Of a DNA stretch of 11,862 nt, positions 5,100-11,862 are shown in pieces. Origin of the DNA: Alphaproteobacteria bacterium (lineage in GTDB: Bacteria; Pseudomonadota; Alphaproteobacteria; UBA6615); assembly GCA_029243445.1 (NCBI GenBank), contig JAQWSA010000003.1, forward strand, positions 1-11,862, read 5' to 3'. The first letter of the stretch is position 1. The number at the start of each line of letters is the position of its first letter. Made by a program: the position numbers and the translations under genes. The notes beneath the pieces are model-generated. The model saw only the letters and a list, made by a program, of their open reading frames with translations, made no database searches and had not been told where the DNA came from.

Positions 5100-6911
5100 A
5101 TGACTGACACTGCTGTTACACAGGAAGGTATGCCCGCAATAGAAGACTTCGCTTCAATGCTTGAAGAGAGTATTGGAAGTAGTGGTTCTCTTGAGCGTAC
5201 CGTCGTTAAAGGTACTGTAATTGCTATTGAGAATGACTCTGCGCTAATTGATGTTGGCCTAAAATCTGAGGGACGTGTTTCACTTAAGGAATTTGCTGGG
5301 CCGGGCCAAATCGCAGAAATTAATGTAGGCGATAAGGTGGAGGTTTTTGTTGAGAGATTTGAGGATTCAAACGGTGAAGCGGTATTAAGTCGGGAAAAGG
5401 CAAGACGTGAAGAATCCTGGGAGATACTTGAAAAAGCTTTTGAGAATAGTGAGAAAGTTGACGGATCAATATTTGGTAGGGTTAAGGGAGGGTTTACAGT
5501 TGATTTATCAGGGGCGGTAGCCTTTTTACCTGGAAGTCAGGTTGATATTAGACCAGTAAGAGACGTAAGCCCACTAATGGGCACCCCACAACCGTTCATG
5601 ATCCTTAAAATGGACAGGGCTCGGGGAAATATTGTTGTATCGCGACGAGCCGTACTTGAAGAAACTAGAGCGGCGGAGCGGTCTGAGCTCGTATCAAACT
5701 TGCAAGAAGGGCAAGAGCTGCAGGGTGTTGTTAAAAATATAACTGACTATGGCGCTTTTGTAGATCTTGGTGGTGTCGATGGATTGCTTCATGTAACTGA
5801 TATATCATGGCGAAGGATTAATCACCCATCCGAAGCATTGCAGGTTGGCCAGTCTGTTCAGGTGCAAGTAATTAGATTCAATCAAGAAACTCAGCGCATT
5901 AGTCTGGGAATGAAGCAGCTAGAGGCAGATCCCTGGGATGTTGTACAGGATAAGTATCCAGTAGGAACAAGACTAACTGGCAGAATAACAAATATAACTG
6001 ACTACGGTTCATTCGTTGAGCTCGAATCTGGGATCGAGGGATTAGTGCACGTATCCGAGATGAGCTGGACAAAAAAGAATGTGCATCCAGGAAAAATTGT
6101 TTCAACCTCACAAGAGGTTGAAGTGGTTGTCTTAGATGTTGATCCTAATAAGCGTCGCATTAGTTTGGGGCTAAAGCAAACTATGGATAATCCATGGGAT
6201 AGCTTCGCTGAAAAATTTCAGGTTGGAAATGCGGTTGAAGGTGAAATCAGAAATATTACGGAGTTTGGGCTTTTTGTTGGTCTTCCAGGAGATATTGACG
6301 GAATGGTACATCTTTCGGATATATCCTGGGATCAGGCCGGAGAAGAAGCCTTAGAGATTTTTAATAAGGGTGATAACGTTAAGGTTAAAGTTTTGGATGT
6401 GGATGTAGAAAAAGAACGTATTTCTCTGGGAATTAAGCAGCTTACTGAAGATCCTTTTGCTGTAGCCGGGGGTAGTATAAGAAAAGGAGAGATAATTACT
6501 TGTACTGTCTCTGAAGTTAGTGAAGGCGGCATTGAAGTAACGACGACTGGCGGCCTTAGTGCTTTTGTGCGTCGCTCAGATTTATCACGTGATCGCTCTG
6601 AACAGCGCCCTGACAGGTTTGCTGTTGGCGAGAAGGTCGATGCTAAAGTAGTTAATTTTGATGCTTCTAGCCGCAGAATTTCTTTGTCGATAAAAGCTAA
6701 AGAAATTGACGAAGAGAATCAGGCAATGAAGGATTACGGATCTTCAGATAGTGGTGCATCACTGGGAGATATTCTTGGTGCAGCGTTACGAGAAAGAGAA
6801 GAACAATCAGCTGCTAATGAGGAAGAACCTAATAAAGAAACCACCTCAACTGAAAATGATAATAGTGAAGTGACCCTCGATGAGAGCGAAGAAAAGGATA
6901 CATCAGATTAG
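5100..6911 (+). CDS. rpsA: 30S ribosomal protein S1
   Basis: S1 binds mRNA on the 30S subunit and helps unfold and start translation of leaders with weak SD sequences. Six S1/OB-fold repeats are visible at about residues 35-102, 120-184, 205-273, 290-360, 377-447 and 463-534. The first two are the diverged ribosome-binding pair, while repeats 3-5 carry the canonical pattern NITDYGAFV or NITEFGLFV, then LVHVSE- or LLHVTD-like strands, then RISLG. After an alanine-rich segment (554-565) comes an acidic, Glu/Asp/Ser/Thr/Asn-rich tail at 566-603. The total of 603 residues is about 40 more than most alphaproteobacterial S1 proteins, mostly from that tail. The ATG at 5100 follows an in-frame TAA six codons upstream; AAAGGA at 5083-5088 is the likely SD at the rather long spacing of 11 nt. 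Weak SDs on most genes here fit reliance on S1. Confidence 0.97.
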   Translation: MTDTAVTQEGMPAIEDFASMLEESIGSSGSLERTVVKGTVIAIENDSALIDVGLKSEGRVSLKEFAGPGQIAEINVGDKVEVFVERFEDSNGEAVLSREKARREESWEILEKAFENSEKVDGSIFGRVKGGFTVDLSGAVAFLPGSQVDIRPVRDVSPLMGTPQPFMILKMDRARGNIVVSRRAVLEETRAAERSELVSNLQEGQELQGVVKNITDYGAFVDLGGVDGLLHVTDISWRRINHPSEALQVGQSVQVQVIRFNQETQRISLGMKQLEADPWDVVQDKYPVGTRLTGRITNITDYGSFVELESGIEGLVHVSEMSWTKKNVHPGKIVSTSQEVEVVVLDVDPNKRRISLGLKQTMDNPWDSFAEKFQVGNAVEGEIRNITEFGLFVGLPGDIDGMVHLSDISWDQAGEEALEIFNKGDNVKVKVLDVDVEKERISLGIKQLTEDPFAVAGGSIRKGEIITCTVSEVSEGGIEVTTTGGLSAFVRRSDLSRDRSEQRPDRFAVGEKVDAKVVNFDASSRRISLSIKAKEIDEENQAMKDYGSSDSGASLGDILGAALREREEQSAANEEEPNKETTSTENDNSEVTLDESEEKDTSD

Positions 6912-6967
6912 CCTTATAAAAAGTAATCGTAAATAAATTTTAACTATTTATACTGATAAGATTTTGG

Positions 6968-7876
6968 ATGTCATTTGACCCTGATGCTTTGATTGCTAGA
7001 CGACGTTATAGACGTAAGTTGCGTTGGTGGCAGTTAGCAACGTTTGTTTCTTTAACTATTGCTATTATCATTGGCCTTGGAGCAGCTGGATTTCTGTATC
7101 AAGGTGAAAAGATAGCTCGTATACGTATCACAGGGGTTATTATTGAAGATCCTGCCCGAGATGATTTATTAGCTCAGGTTGCAAAAGACTCTAGTATTCG
7201 TGCTCTGATAGTACATTTGGATAGTCCGGGTGGAACAGTAGTTGGTGGAGAGGATCTTTATAGATCACTCTTAGTGGTAGGTGAAAATAAACCTGTAGTT
7301 GTTATAATGGGAACGGTTGCCGCTTCAGCTGCTTATATGTCTGCTGTAGCTGCGGAACGAATATTTGCTCGTGAAAGTACTATAACAGGCTCAATTGGAG
7401 TGCTTTTTCAAACAGTAGATGTGACAAATTTACTAAGTAAATTAGGGGTTGTTCCGGAAAGTCTAAAGTCGGGACCTTTAAAAGCTGTACCTTCGCCAAT
7501 CGAGCCATTAACAGACAAAGCGAGAATGGCTACTCAAGATTTAATAGATGACCTATTTGCTTTTTTTGTTGATATTATAGTTGAAAGAAGAGATTTAGAT
7601 AGATTACAGGTACTAAGTCTTGCAGATGGACGGGTCTATACTGGCCGTCAAGCTCTGAAGAATGGCCTTATAGATGCAATTGGAGATGAGGTTAAAGCTC
7701 GTATATGGCTTGATGAAAATAAAGGTATTTCTCTTAAATTACCTATTATTACACTGAAACCAGTAAAAGATGGCCTTGGAATATCTGAACTAATCTCTAG
7801 AATTACAAGAAAATCATTAACTACTAATGCCCTGCTACTTGACGGGCTCTTGTCTGTTTGGCACCCTGATATATGA
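6968..7876 (+). CDS. sppA: signal peptide peptidase SppA, short type
   Basis: A membrane-anchored serine protease that degrades cleaved signal peptides and other membrane-associated peptides. The basic N-terminus RRRYRRKLR (11-19) is followed by one transmembrane segment at about 22-44, placing the catalytic domain outside the cytoplasm. The domain starts with RIRITGVI, contains the DSPGG turn at 85-89, the nucleophile Ser120 within GTVAASAAY (115-123), TGSIGV at 140-145, and Lys172 in PLKAVPSP (170-177), which aligns with the general-base Lys of the Bacillus enzyme. ADGRVYTGRQA and GLID follow in the C-terminal part. The 302-residue length is typical of the single-domain form rather than the 618-residue E. 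coli form. It lies 56 nt after rpsA and before ihfB, the usual order in this class. Confidence 0.93.
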   Translation: MSFDPDALIARRRYRRKLRWWQLATFVSLTIAIIIGLGAAGFLYQGEKIARIRITGVIIEDPARDDLLAQVAKDSSIRALIVHLDSPGGTVVGGEDLYRSLLVVGENKPVVVIMGTVAASAAYMSAVAAERIFARESTITGSIGVLFQTVDVTNLLSKLGVVPESLKSGPLKAVPSPIEPLTDKARMATQDLIDDLFAFFVDIIVERRDLDRLQVLSLADGRVYTGRQALKNGLIDAIGDEVKARIWLDENKGISLKLPIITLKPVKDGLGISELISRITRKSLTTNALLLDGLLSVWHPDI

Positions 7877-7937
7877 TATTATAAGAGGAAGTACATATAG
7901 TATTGCTATTAACTATTTTTTTTGGCGCATGATATTT

Positions 7938-7950
7938 TAACATGTTGATT
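7938..7950 (-). promoter_or_regulatory. IHF-consensus site upstream of ihfB
   Basis: The - strand reads AATCAACATGTTA, which fits WATCAANNNNTTR at all fixed positions. It lies 28 bp before the ihfB ATG, in a 102-bp gap. IHF is known to repress its own subunit genes in E. coli, so autoregulation is a natural reading. The central AACATGTT is also a perfect 8-bp palindrome. A single match could be chance in AT-rich DNA. Confidence 0.4.
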
Positions 7951-7978
7951 GAGATTAAACAGCACCCCGGGGATAAGA

Positions 7979-8263
7979 ATGACTAAGTCGGAGCTGATAC
8001 TGCGTATGGCAGAACAAAACCCCCATTTGTATCAACGTGATATTGAGAGAATTATTACAACTATATTGGATGAAATTACTTCGGCATTAGCACGGGGCGA
8101 TAGGGTTGAGCTCAGGGGGTTTGGGGCCTTTTCAGTTAAAAAAAGAAATGCACGTATAGGAAGAAACCCCCGAACTGGAGAATCAGTAGCCGTTGATACA
8201 AAAGTAGTCCCTTATTTTAAGACGGGTAAAGAGCTAAGGCAGCGGTTGAATAGTGACTCGTAA
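7979..8263 (+). CDS. ihfB: integration host factor subunit beta
   Basis: A histone-like DNA-bending protein that forms the IHF heterodimer with the alpha subunit (not in this window). The 94-residue protein starts [10 protein letters not shown], has the two-helix dimerisation body, the [14 protein letters not shown] strand region at about 41-54, and the DNA-contacting arm with [13 protein letters not shown] at about 57-69, whose Pro intercalates into DNA. It ends [14 protein letters not shown], where FKxGKELR is characteristic of the beta subunit and of HU-type proteins generally. The ATG at 7979 is chosen over an in-frame TTG at 7949, because it gives the exact family start and has GGGGA 5 nt upstream. 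The gene lies between sppA and a strong terminator, and a consensus IHF site precedes it. Confidence 0.95.
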   Translation: MTKSELILRMAEQNPHLYQRDIERIITTILDEITSALARGDRVELRGFGAFSVKKRNARIGRNPRTGESVAVDTKVVPYFKTGKELRQRLNSDS

Positions 8264-8275
8264 TCTAAGTTTATT

Positions 8276-8314
8276 AAAAAAAGGATTAAATTATATGAAT
8301 TTTATCCTTTTTTT
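8276..8314 (+). terminator. intrinsic terminator after ihfB
   Basis: A7 followed by GGAT (8276-8286) pairs perfectly with ATCC followed by T7 (8304-8314). After one T-T mismatch, AAATT pairs with AATTT around a 5-base loop, ATATG. The right arm ends in a seven-T tract. The stem begins 12 nt after the ihfB stop. Because the left arm is an A-run, the structure would also work on the opposite strand, although no - strand gene approaches from the right. Confidence 0.85.
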
Positions 8315-8341
8315 AAAATTTATTATTCAACCGAACCCCAA

Positions 8342-8360
8342 AAAATATTATTAATATTTT
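8342..8360. repeat. AT-only perfect inverted repeat in front of lapA
   Basis: AAAATATT (8342-8349) and AATATTTT (8353-8360) are perfect reverse complements around ATT. The repeat ends 7 bp before the ATG of the LapA-domain gene and includes the alternative TTG start at 8359. It could be a weak leader hairpin or part of a promoter; at this base composition it could also be chance. Confidence 0.4.
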
Positions 8361-8367
8361 GAAAAAA

Positions 8368-8670
8368 ATGCGCTGGATCTTGACTTTACCCTTAGCGATT
8401 ATTCTGGTTGTTTTTGCTATAAATAATCGACATATAATTGAAGTGAATTTATGGCCATTTTACTTTACTATACAATGGCCGCTATATGTTTTTCTTTATA
8501 TAAGTCTTATCATAGGTTTCTTATCAGGTGCTTTTTTAATATGGATCTCAGGTATACAACTAAAAATTCGTTATCTTTGGTTGAAAAAAAATAAAAAGAC
8601 TGACGGCACTAAAAATAAGGATGTAATGAATGATAAGACTAATGAACCTTCACGGGCTTTATTAGATTGA
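8368..8670 (+). CDS. LapA-domain (DUF1049) inner-membrane protein
   Basis: A 100-residue membrane protein. The first transmembrane helix is at about residues 3-19, followed by the family hallmark NNRHIIEVNLWP at 19-30, a short loop, a second helix at about 37-62 ending LIWISG, and a basic cytoplasmic tail rich in Lys and Asn. This is the layout of the LapA domain, known in E. coli as part of the LapA/LapB system controlling lipopolysaccharide assembly; LapB's tetratricopeptide repeats are absent here. Alphaproteobacteria often have such a gene between ihfB and pyrF or trpF, as here. The start is taken as the ATG at 8368; an in-frame TTG at 8359 would add three residues but lies inside an inverted repeat. 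Neither has an SD. The gene is cut off from ihfB by the terminator, so it needs its own promoter. Confidence 0.85.
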   Translation: MRWILTLPLAIILVVFAINNRHIIEVNLWPFYFTIQWPLYVFLYISLIIGFLSGAFLIWISGIQLKIRYLWLKKNKKTDGTKNKDVMNDKTNEPSRALLD

Positions 8671-8749
8671 CCTCTTGCTAATGCATCTTTAGACCCTAGG
8701 CACTTAGAGACTTGGTGTTTTTACGAACCATCATGATTCAAGGTTGTAC

Positions 8750-9922
8750 ATGTCAATTACTAGTGATCGTATACGCACTTGGTTGTGTGAAAGTGCCCTG
8801 CCTCTCTGGAGTGGCGAAGGGTTTGATCATGAAGAAGGTGGTTTCTTCGACAATTTGTCTATTAGTGGTGTTTCCATAAGAAATGCCCCAAAGCGATTAA
8901 GGGTTCAGGCTCGCCAAATATACGTTTTTAGTCACGCACATATTCTTGGCTGGAAACCTGAAAGCACAGAAATATTACCTCTCGAAGCTGCAAGAAATGG
9001 CTTTGAGTTTATGACAGATAATTTCTGGAGAGAAAATTTAGGCGGTTTTATTTATTCGACAGATAAGAGCGGCAGAATACATGAGCCGCGTGTTGAGTTG
9101 TATGATCAAGCTTTTGTCCTACTTGCATGTGCTTGGTACTATCGAGCCTCTCGGGATAAAAAAGCTATTACAACATCTGAAAATGTTCTTAAATTTATTG
9201 ATAGTAATTTAATGGACAAAGATTATGGGGGGTATTTTGAAAATCTTTCGCATGATTTACCTCGAAGACAAAATCCCCATATGCATTTACTGGAAGCACT
9301 TTTGGCATTATATGATTCAATTGGTAACGAGCAATATTTATCACGTGCTGAAAATATTATTGAACTTTTTTATAAATATTTTTTTAATAAAGAGACAGGG
9401 ACAATCGGGGAGTTTTTTGATGCTGCCTGGCGGCCTGCTGAGGGCACCGTAGGTCAAATTGTCGAGCCGGGTCATCTATACGAATGGATCTGGCTATTAA
9501 ATAAATATAGTTCGTTCACCTCGGCTAACTGCGCTAAAGATATGAACTTAATCTATGATTTTGCTGAGAAACATGGAGTTAACAATAAACCCGGCCCCAC
9601 AAGGGGCTTGGTACATGATGCCGTACTAAGTCGAGGTGCTGAATTAGATGAAAATAAACGTTTATGGCGTCAAACGGAGGCTATTAAAGCGCATATAGCT
9701 CTACTGGAGTGTGATAATAATATTGAGGTATATTCGAGGCTAGAAAAATTGCTAGATTGTATATTTAAATTTTATATACCTATGGATAAGGGGGTATGGC
9801 ATGAGCACTTAAATCAAGATGGTCAGCTGATCCGTGATAATGTACCTGCGACATCACTTTATCATCTGTTTCTTGCGCTTACTGAAGTGCTCCGGGTGCG
9901 TGATCGAATAACAGCTCTCTAA
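8750..9922 (+). CDS. AGE-family sugar epimerase/isomerase (N-acylglucosamine 2-epimerase or mannose isomerase type)
   Basis: A 390-residue cytosolic (alpha/alpha)6-barrel protein of the N-acylglucosamine 2-epimerase superfamily, whose members interconvert GlcNAc/ManNAc, mannose/fructose or related sugars. Markers are RVQARQIYVFSHAH at 51-64, ELYDQAF at 116-122, NPHMHLLEALLALY at 175-188, EPGHLYEWIW at 239-248 with catalytic His242, RLWRQTEAIKA at 304-314, WHEHL at 350-354 and ATSLYHL at 367-373 with the second catalytic His372. Alphaproteobacterial members are often annotated as mannose-6-phosphate isomerase, but motif reading alone does not decide the substrate. The ATG at 8750 is preferred because AAGG (8740-8743) lies 6 nt upstream; the TTG at 8744 touches that SD. 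The gene sits between lapA and pyrF and is not part of the usual pyrF-trp set. Confidence 0.88.
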   Translation: MSITSDRIRTWLCESALPLWSGEGFDHEEGGFFDNLSISGVSIRNAPKRLRVQARQIYVFSHAHILGWKPESTEILPLEAARNGFEFMTDNFWRENLGGFIYSTDKSGRIHEPRVELYDQAFVLLACAWYYRASRDKKAITTSENVLKFIDSNLMDKDYGGYFENLSHDLPRRQNPHMHLLEALLALYDSIGNEQYLSRAENIIELFYKYFFNKETGTIGEFFDAAWRPAEGTVGQIVEPGHLYEWIWLLNKYSSFTSANCAKDMNLIYDFAEKHGVNNKPGPTRGLVHDAVLSRGAELDENKRLWRQTEAIKAHIALLECDNNIEVYSRLEKLLDCIFKFYIPMDKGVWHEHLNQDGQLIRDNVPATSLYHLFLALTEVLRVRDRITAL

Positions 9923-9952
9923 TAACATTCAATAAAATAGGAAGACTTTTTT

Positions 9953-10657
9953 ATGCTCACTAAAAACCCAGTTTTTGTTGCTTTAGATACTACAGAGATA
10001 GAGCAAGCTATTTATTGGGCTAATGAAGTTAGCCCATGGGTAGGTGGTGTTAAGCTGGGGTTAGAGTTTTTCAATAGTAATGGACCGGACGGTGTAAGAA
10101 AAATTGTTAATCTTGGTCTCCCAGTATTTCTTGACCTTAAATTTCATGACATTCCTAATACGGTAGTAAGGGCGCTTAGTGCTATTTCTGATTTAGGTGT
10201 TTTTATGGTTAACGTTCATGCCAGTGGCGGGGGTGCTATGTTAAAGGCAGTGTCAAAGATAATTGCTGATATGGGTTCAGACCGACCACTCGTTGTTGGG
10301 GTGACTGTATTGACTAGTCTTGACGAGAATGATCTTAATACCGTTGGTCAAAGCGGGCCTATATTGTCTCAAGTAGAACGTTTGGCACTTTTAACCCAAA
10401 CCTCAGGACTTGATGGTGTAGTATGTTCCCCAAGCGAAATAACTAAACTGCGAGCAATATGTGGAGAAAAGTTTTATTTGGTTGTACCTGGCATCAGGCC
10501 GTCTTGGGCACATACTGGCGATCAAAAAAGGGTTATGACTCCGGCAAAAGCAAAAGCCCTTGGAGCAGATATTATTGTAATTGGTAGGCCAATTACAGAG
10601 TCTAAAGATCCGGCTTTGTCTGCCAAAACTATTTTAAATGAATTAGATTTTATATAA
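9953..10657 (+). CDS. pyrF: orotidine 5'-phosphate decarboxylase
   Basis: Catalyses the last step of UMP synthesis, decarboxylating OMP to UMP, as a cytosolic TIM-barrel dimer. The 234-residue length is normal for the bacterial short type. FVALD (8-12) holds the first Asp, VKLG with Lys34 follows, and the signature DLKFHDIPNTV at 61-71 contains the catalytic Asp61-x-Lys63-x-x-Asp66 triad. HASGGG at 104-109, VLTS near 124, VVPGIRP near 183 and VIGRPI near 215 bind phosphate and close the active site. SD AGGAAG at 9939-9944 lies 8 nt before the ATG, one of the best in the window. Its stop codon overlaps the trpF start (TAATG), so the two are translationally coupled. Confidence 0.96.
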   Translation: MLTKNPVFVALDTTEIEQAIYWANEVSPWVGGVKLGLEFFNSNGPDGVRKIVNLGLPVFLDLKFHDIPNTVVRALSAISDLGVFMVNVHASGGGAMLKAVSKIIADMGSDRPLVVGVTVLTSLDENDLNTVGQSGPILSQVERLALLTQTSGLDGVVCSPSEITKLRAICGEKFYLVVPGIRPSWAHTGDQKRVMTPAKAKALGADIIVIGRPITESKDPALSAKTILNELDFI

Positions 10658-11304
10658 TGTCAGTATCAGCTAAAATTTGTGGTATTACAGACGAACCAGC
10701 AATGCGCGCGGCAGTTACAAGCAGAGCTAGTTTTGTTGGTTTAGTATTTTACCCTCCAAGCCCTAGATCTTTGGATGTAATAAGCGCTGCGAGATTGGCA
10801 TCATTAGTTCCCCCGGATATTAAGAAGGTTGGTTTATTTGTTAACCCTGTTAACAACCAGCTAAATACAGTATTGAATGATGTATCTCTTGATTTAGTAC
10901 AATTACATGGTGAGGAAACACCGAGCAGATGTAATGAAATACGTAAAAGATTTGGGTTGCCGATAATGAAGGTTATTAAAGTTTCTGATATTTATGATAT
11001 AGAAGATGCTGGTGATTATAATGAAGTAGCGGATTGGTTAATGTTTGACGCAAAGGCCCCGGATTCAATGGATAATGCTTTGCCTGGCGGAAATGCTCTA
11101 AAATTTGACTGGAACTTGCTGGCTGGCAGAAAATGGTCTCTACCTTGGATGTTGGCCGGTGGACTAAATGCTGAAAACGTAGGAACAGCGGTTGCCGAAT
11201 CTGATGCTTTGATTGTTGATGTATCTTCTGGAGTGGAATCTTCCCCTGGTGAGAAGGATCCACTAGAAATAGAAAGATTTATGCAAGCTGTTTTCAGCTT
11301 ATAG
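10657..11304 (+). CDS. trpF: phosphoribosylanthranilate isomerase
   Basis: Catalyses the Amadori rearrangement of phosphoribosylanthranilate to CdRP, the third step of tryptophan synthesis. The 215-residue protein is a single TIM barrel of normal monofunctional length. KICGI at 6-10 contains the general base Cys8, GLVFYPPSPRS lies at 28-38, VQLHGEE at 81-87, the general acid Asp131 lies in LMFDAKA (128-134), LPGGNALKFDW follows, and the phosphate-binding LAGGLN and VDVSSGVESSPGEKD blocks close the barrel. The ATG overlaps the last base of the pyrF stop (TAATG), so the ribosome probably re-initiates. trpB follows after 62 nt, which is the usual alphaproteobacterial trpFBA order. Confidence 0.96.
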   Translation: MSVSAKICGITDEPAMRAAVTSRASFVGLVFYPPSPRSLDVISAARLASLVPPDIKKVGLFVNPVNNQLNTVLNDVSLDLVQLHGEETPSRCNEIRKRFGLPIMKVIKVSDIYDIEDAGDYNEVADWLMFDAKAPDSMDNALPGGNALKFDWNLLAGRKWSLPWMLAGGLNAENVGTAVAESDALIVDVSSGVESSPGEKDPLEIERFMQAVFSL

Positions 11305-11366
11305 CTATATTTTCTCTAATTAGTTTATGTTCTAGTAGTAAATGCTAATGTATAACAATTTATATT

Positions 11367-11862
11367 ATGACTATTAAACGCTCAAACAGTTATCGTTCAG
11401 GTCCAGATGAAAATGGACATTTTGGAATATTTGGTGGCCGTTATGTGGCTGAAACACTAATGCCTTTAATATTAGATGTTGAAAAATCATATAATCAGGC
11501 AAAGACTGATCCACTTTTTCAAGATGAGCTTGAAGACTACCTTAAAAATTATGTTGGTCGTCCCAGTCCGCTCTATTTTGCTTCTCGGTTGACAGAGCAT
11601 TATGGCGGCGCAAAAATTTATTTTAAACGTGATGAACTAAATCATACTGGTGCTCATAAAATAAATAATTGCATTGGACAGATTTTGCTAGCCCGTCGAA
11701 TGGGAAAAAAGAGAATTATAGCTGAGACTGGTGCTGGTCAGCACGGTGTTGCTACAGCAACAGTGTGTGCTTTATTTGGACTTGACTGCGTTGTCTATAT
11801 GGGAGCTACTGATATAGAACGGCAAGCCCCCAATGTCTTTCGTATGAAGCTTTTGGGGGCTG
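11367..11862 (+). CDS. trpB: tryptophan synthase beta chain, N-terminal part
   Basis: The first 165 codons are present and the gene runs off the right edge. The enzyme joins indole and serine to give tryptophan using PLP. Visible features: [16 protein letters not shown] at 17-32, the GRPSPLY segment at 64-70, [16 protein letters not shown] at 86-101 with PLP-binding Lys98, [16 protein letters not shown] at 118-133 with catalytic Glu120, and [16 protein letters not shown] at 145-160, all near-invariant in TrpB1 proteins. The ATG at 11367 matches the family start. The 62-nt gap after trpF is AT-rich and shows no convincing promoter, so co-transcription is likely; trpA is expected downstream. 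Confidence 0.97.
   Translation, partial: MTIKRSNSYRSGPDENGHFGIFGGRYVAETLMPLILDVEKSYNQAKTDPLFQDELEDYLKNYVGRPSPLYFASRLTEHYGGAKIYFKRDELNHTGAHKINNCIGQILLARRMGKKRIIAETGAGQHGVATATVCALFGLDCVVYMGATDIERQAPNVFRMKLLGA

Noticed and set aside
4877..5107. + strand frame crossing the end of cmk and the rpsA leader
   Set aside because: It overlaps cmk out of frame and runs into the rpsA start; no SD or protein-like pattern.
7897..7923. Possible terminator after sppA: ATAGT/ACTAT stem followed by eight T
   Set aside because: Only five AT-rich pairs with a 10-base loop; too weak to call despite the T-tract.
7949..7978. TTG start giving ihfB ten more residues
   Set aside because: The ATG at 7979 matches the family N-terminus exactly and has its own GGGGA; the TTG lies within the IHF-like site.

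Overview
The window is AT-rich bacterial DNA that looks alphaproteobacterial. A FYDLN-type acidic zinc-ribbon protein (a family known mainly from Alphaproteobacteria) is divergent from aroA-cmk-rpsA-sppA-ihfB, followed by a LapA-domain gene and pyrF-trpF-trpB. I recognise this gene order from Rhodospirillales-like and marine alphaproteobacterial genomes. The low GC and short gaps fit a small-genome, possibly marine, member, but the sequence does not fix genus or habitat.

Left part (1-2366), accessory in character: the 3' end of a DapA-family aldolase/dehydratase on the + strand. Facing it on the - strand, in transcription order, are a short pyruvate-kinase homologue without the C-terminal domain, an APS-kinase-like P-loop kinase that starts inside the end of the pyruvate-kinase gene (8-nt overlap, TTG start), and a small two-helix membrane protein. 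This part lies against the 3' end of a tRNA-Ala(GGC) gene. The overlapping kinase pair is the least conventional item in the window. The APS-kinase-like protein keeps its ATP-binding residues but has lost several residues that contact APS in true APS kinases, so its substrate is open.

Middle part (2367-8314), core genes: tRNA-Ala lies 12 nt behind the FYDLN gene on the - strand. A 165-bp divergent control region leads into aroA (shikimate pathway), cmk (CMP/dCMP phosphorylation), rpsA (ribosomal protein S1, six S1 domains and a long acidic tail), sppA (membrane Ser/Lys peptidase) and ihfB (IHF beta subunit). A strong AT-rich terminator closes this block. A sequence matching the IHF consensus lies just upstream of ihfB, suggesting autoregulation.

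Right part (8315-11862): a LapA-domain membrane protein, an AGE-family sugar epimerase/isomerase, pyrF and trpF overlapping by 1 nt, and the first 165 codons of trpB, which runs off the window. These supply pyrimidine and tryptophan biosynthesis. The AGE-family gene is the odd member of this stretch.

No insertion sequence, CRISPR array, rRNA or integrase gene was seen, and no gene-free stretch exceeds 300 bases. All functional calls come from motif reading alone; no database search was possible.
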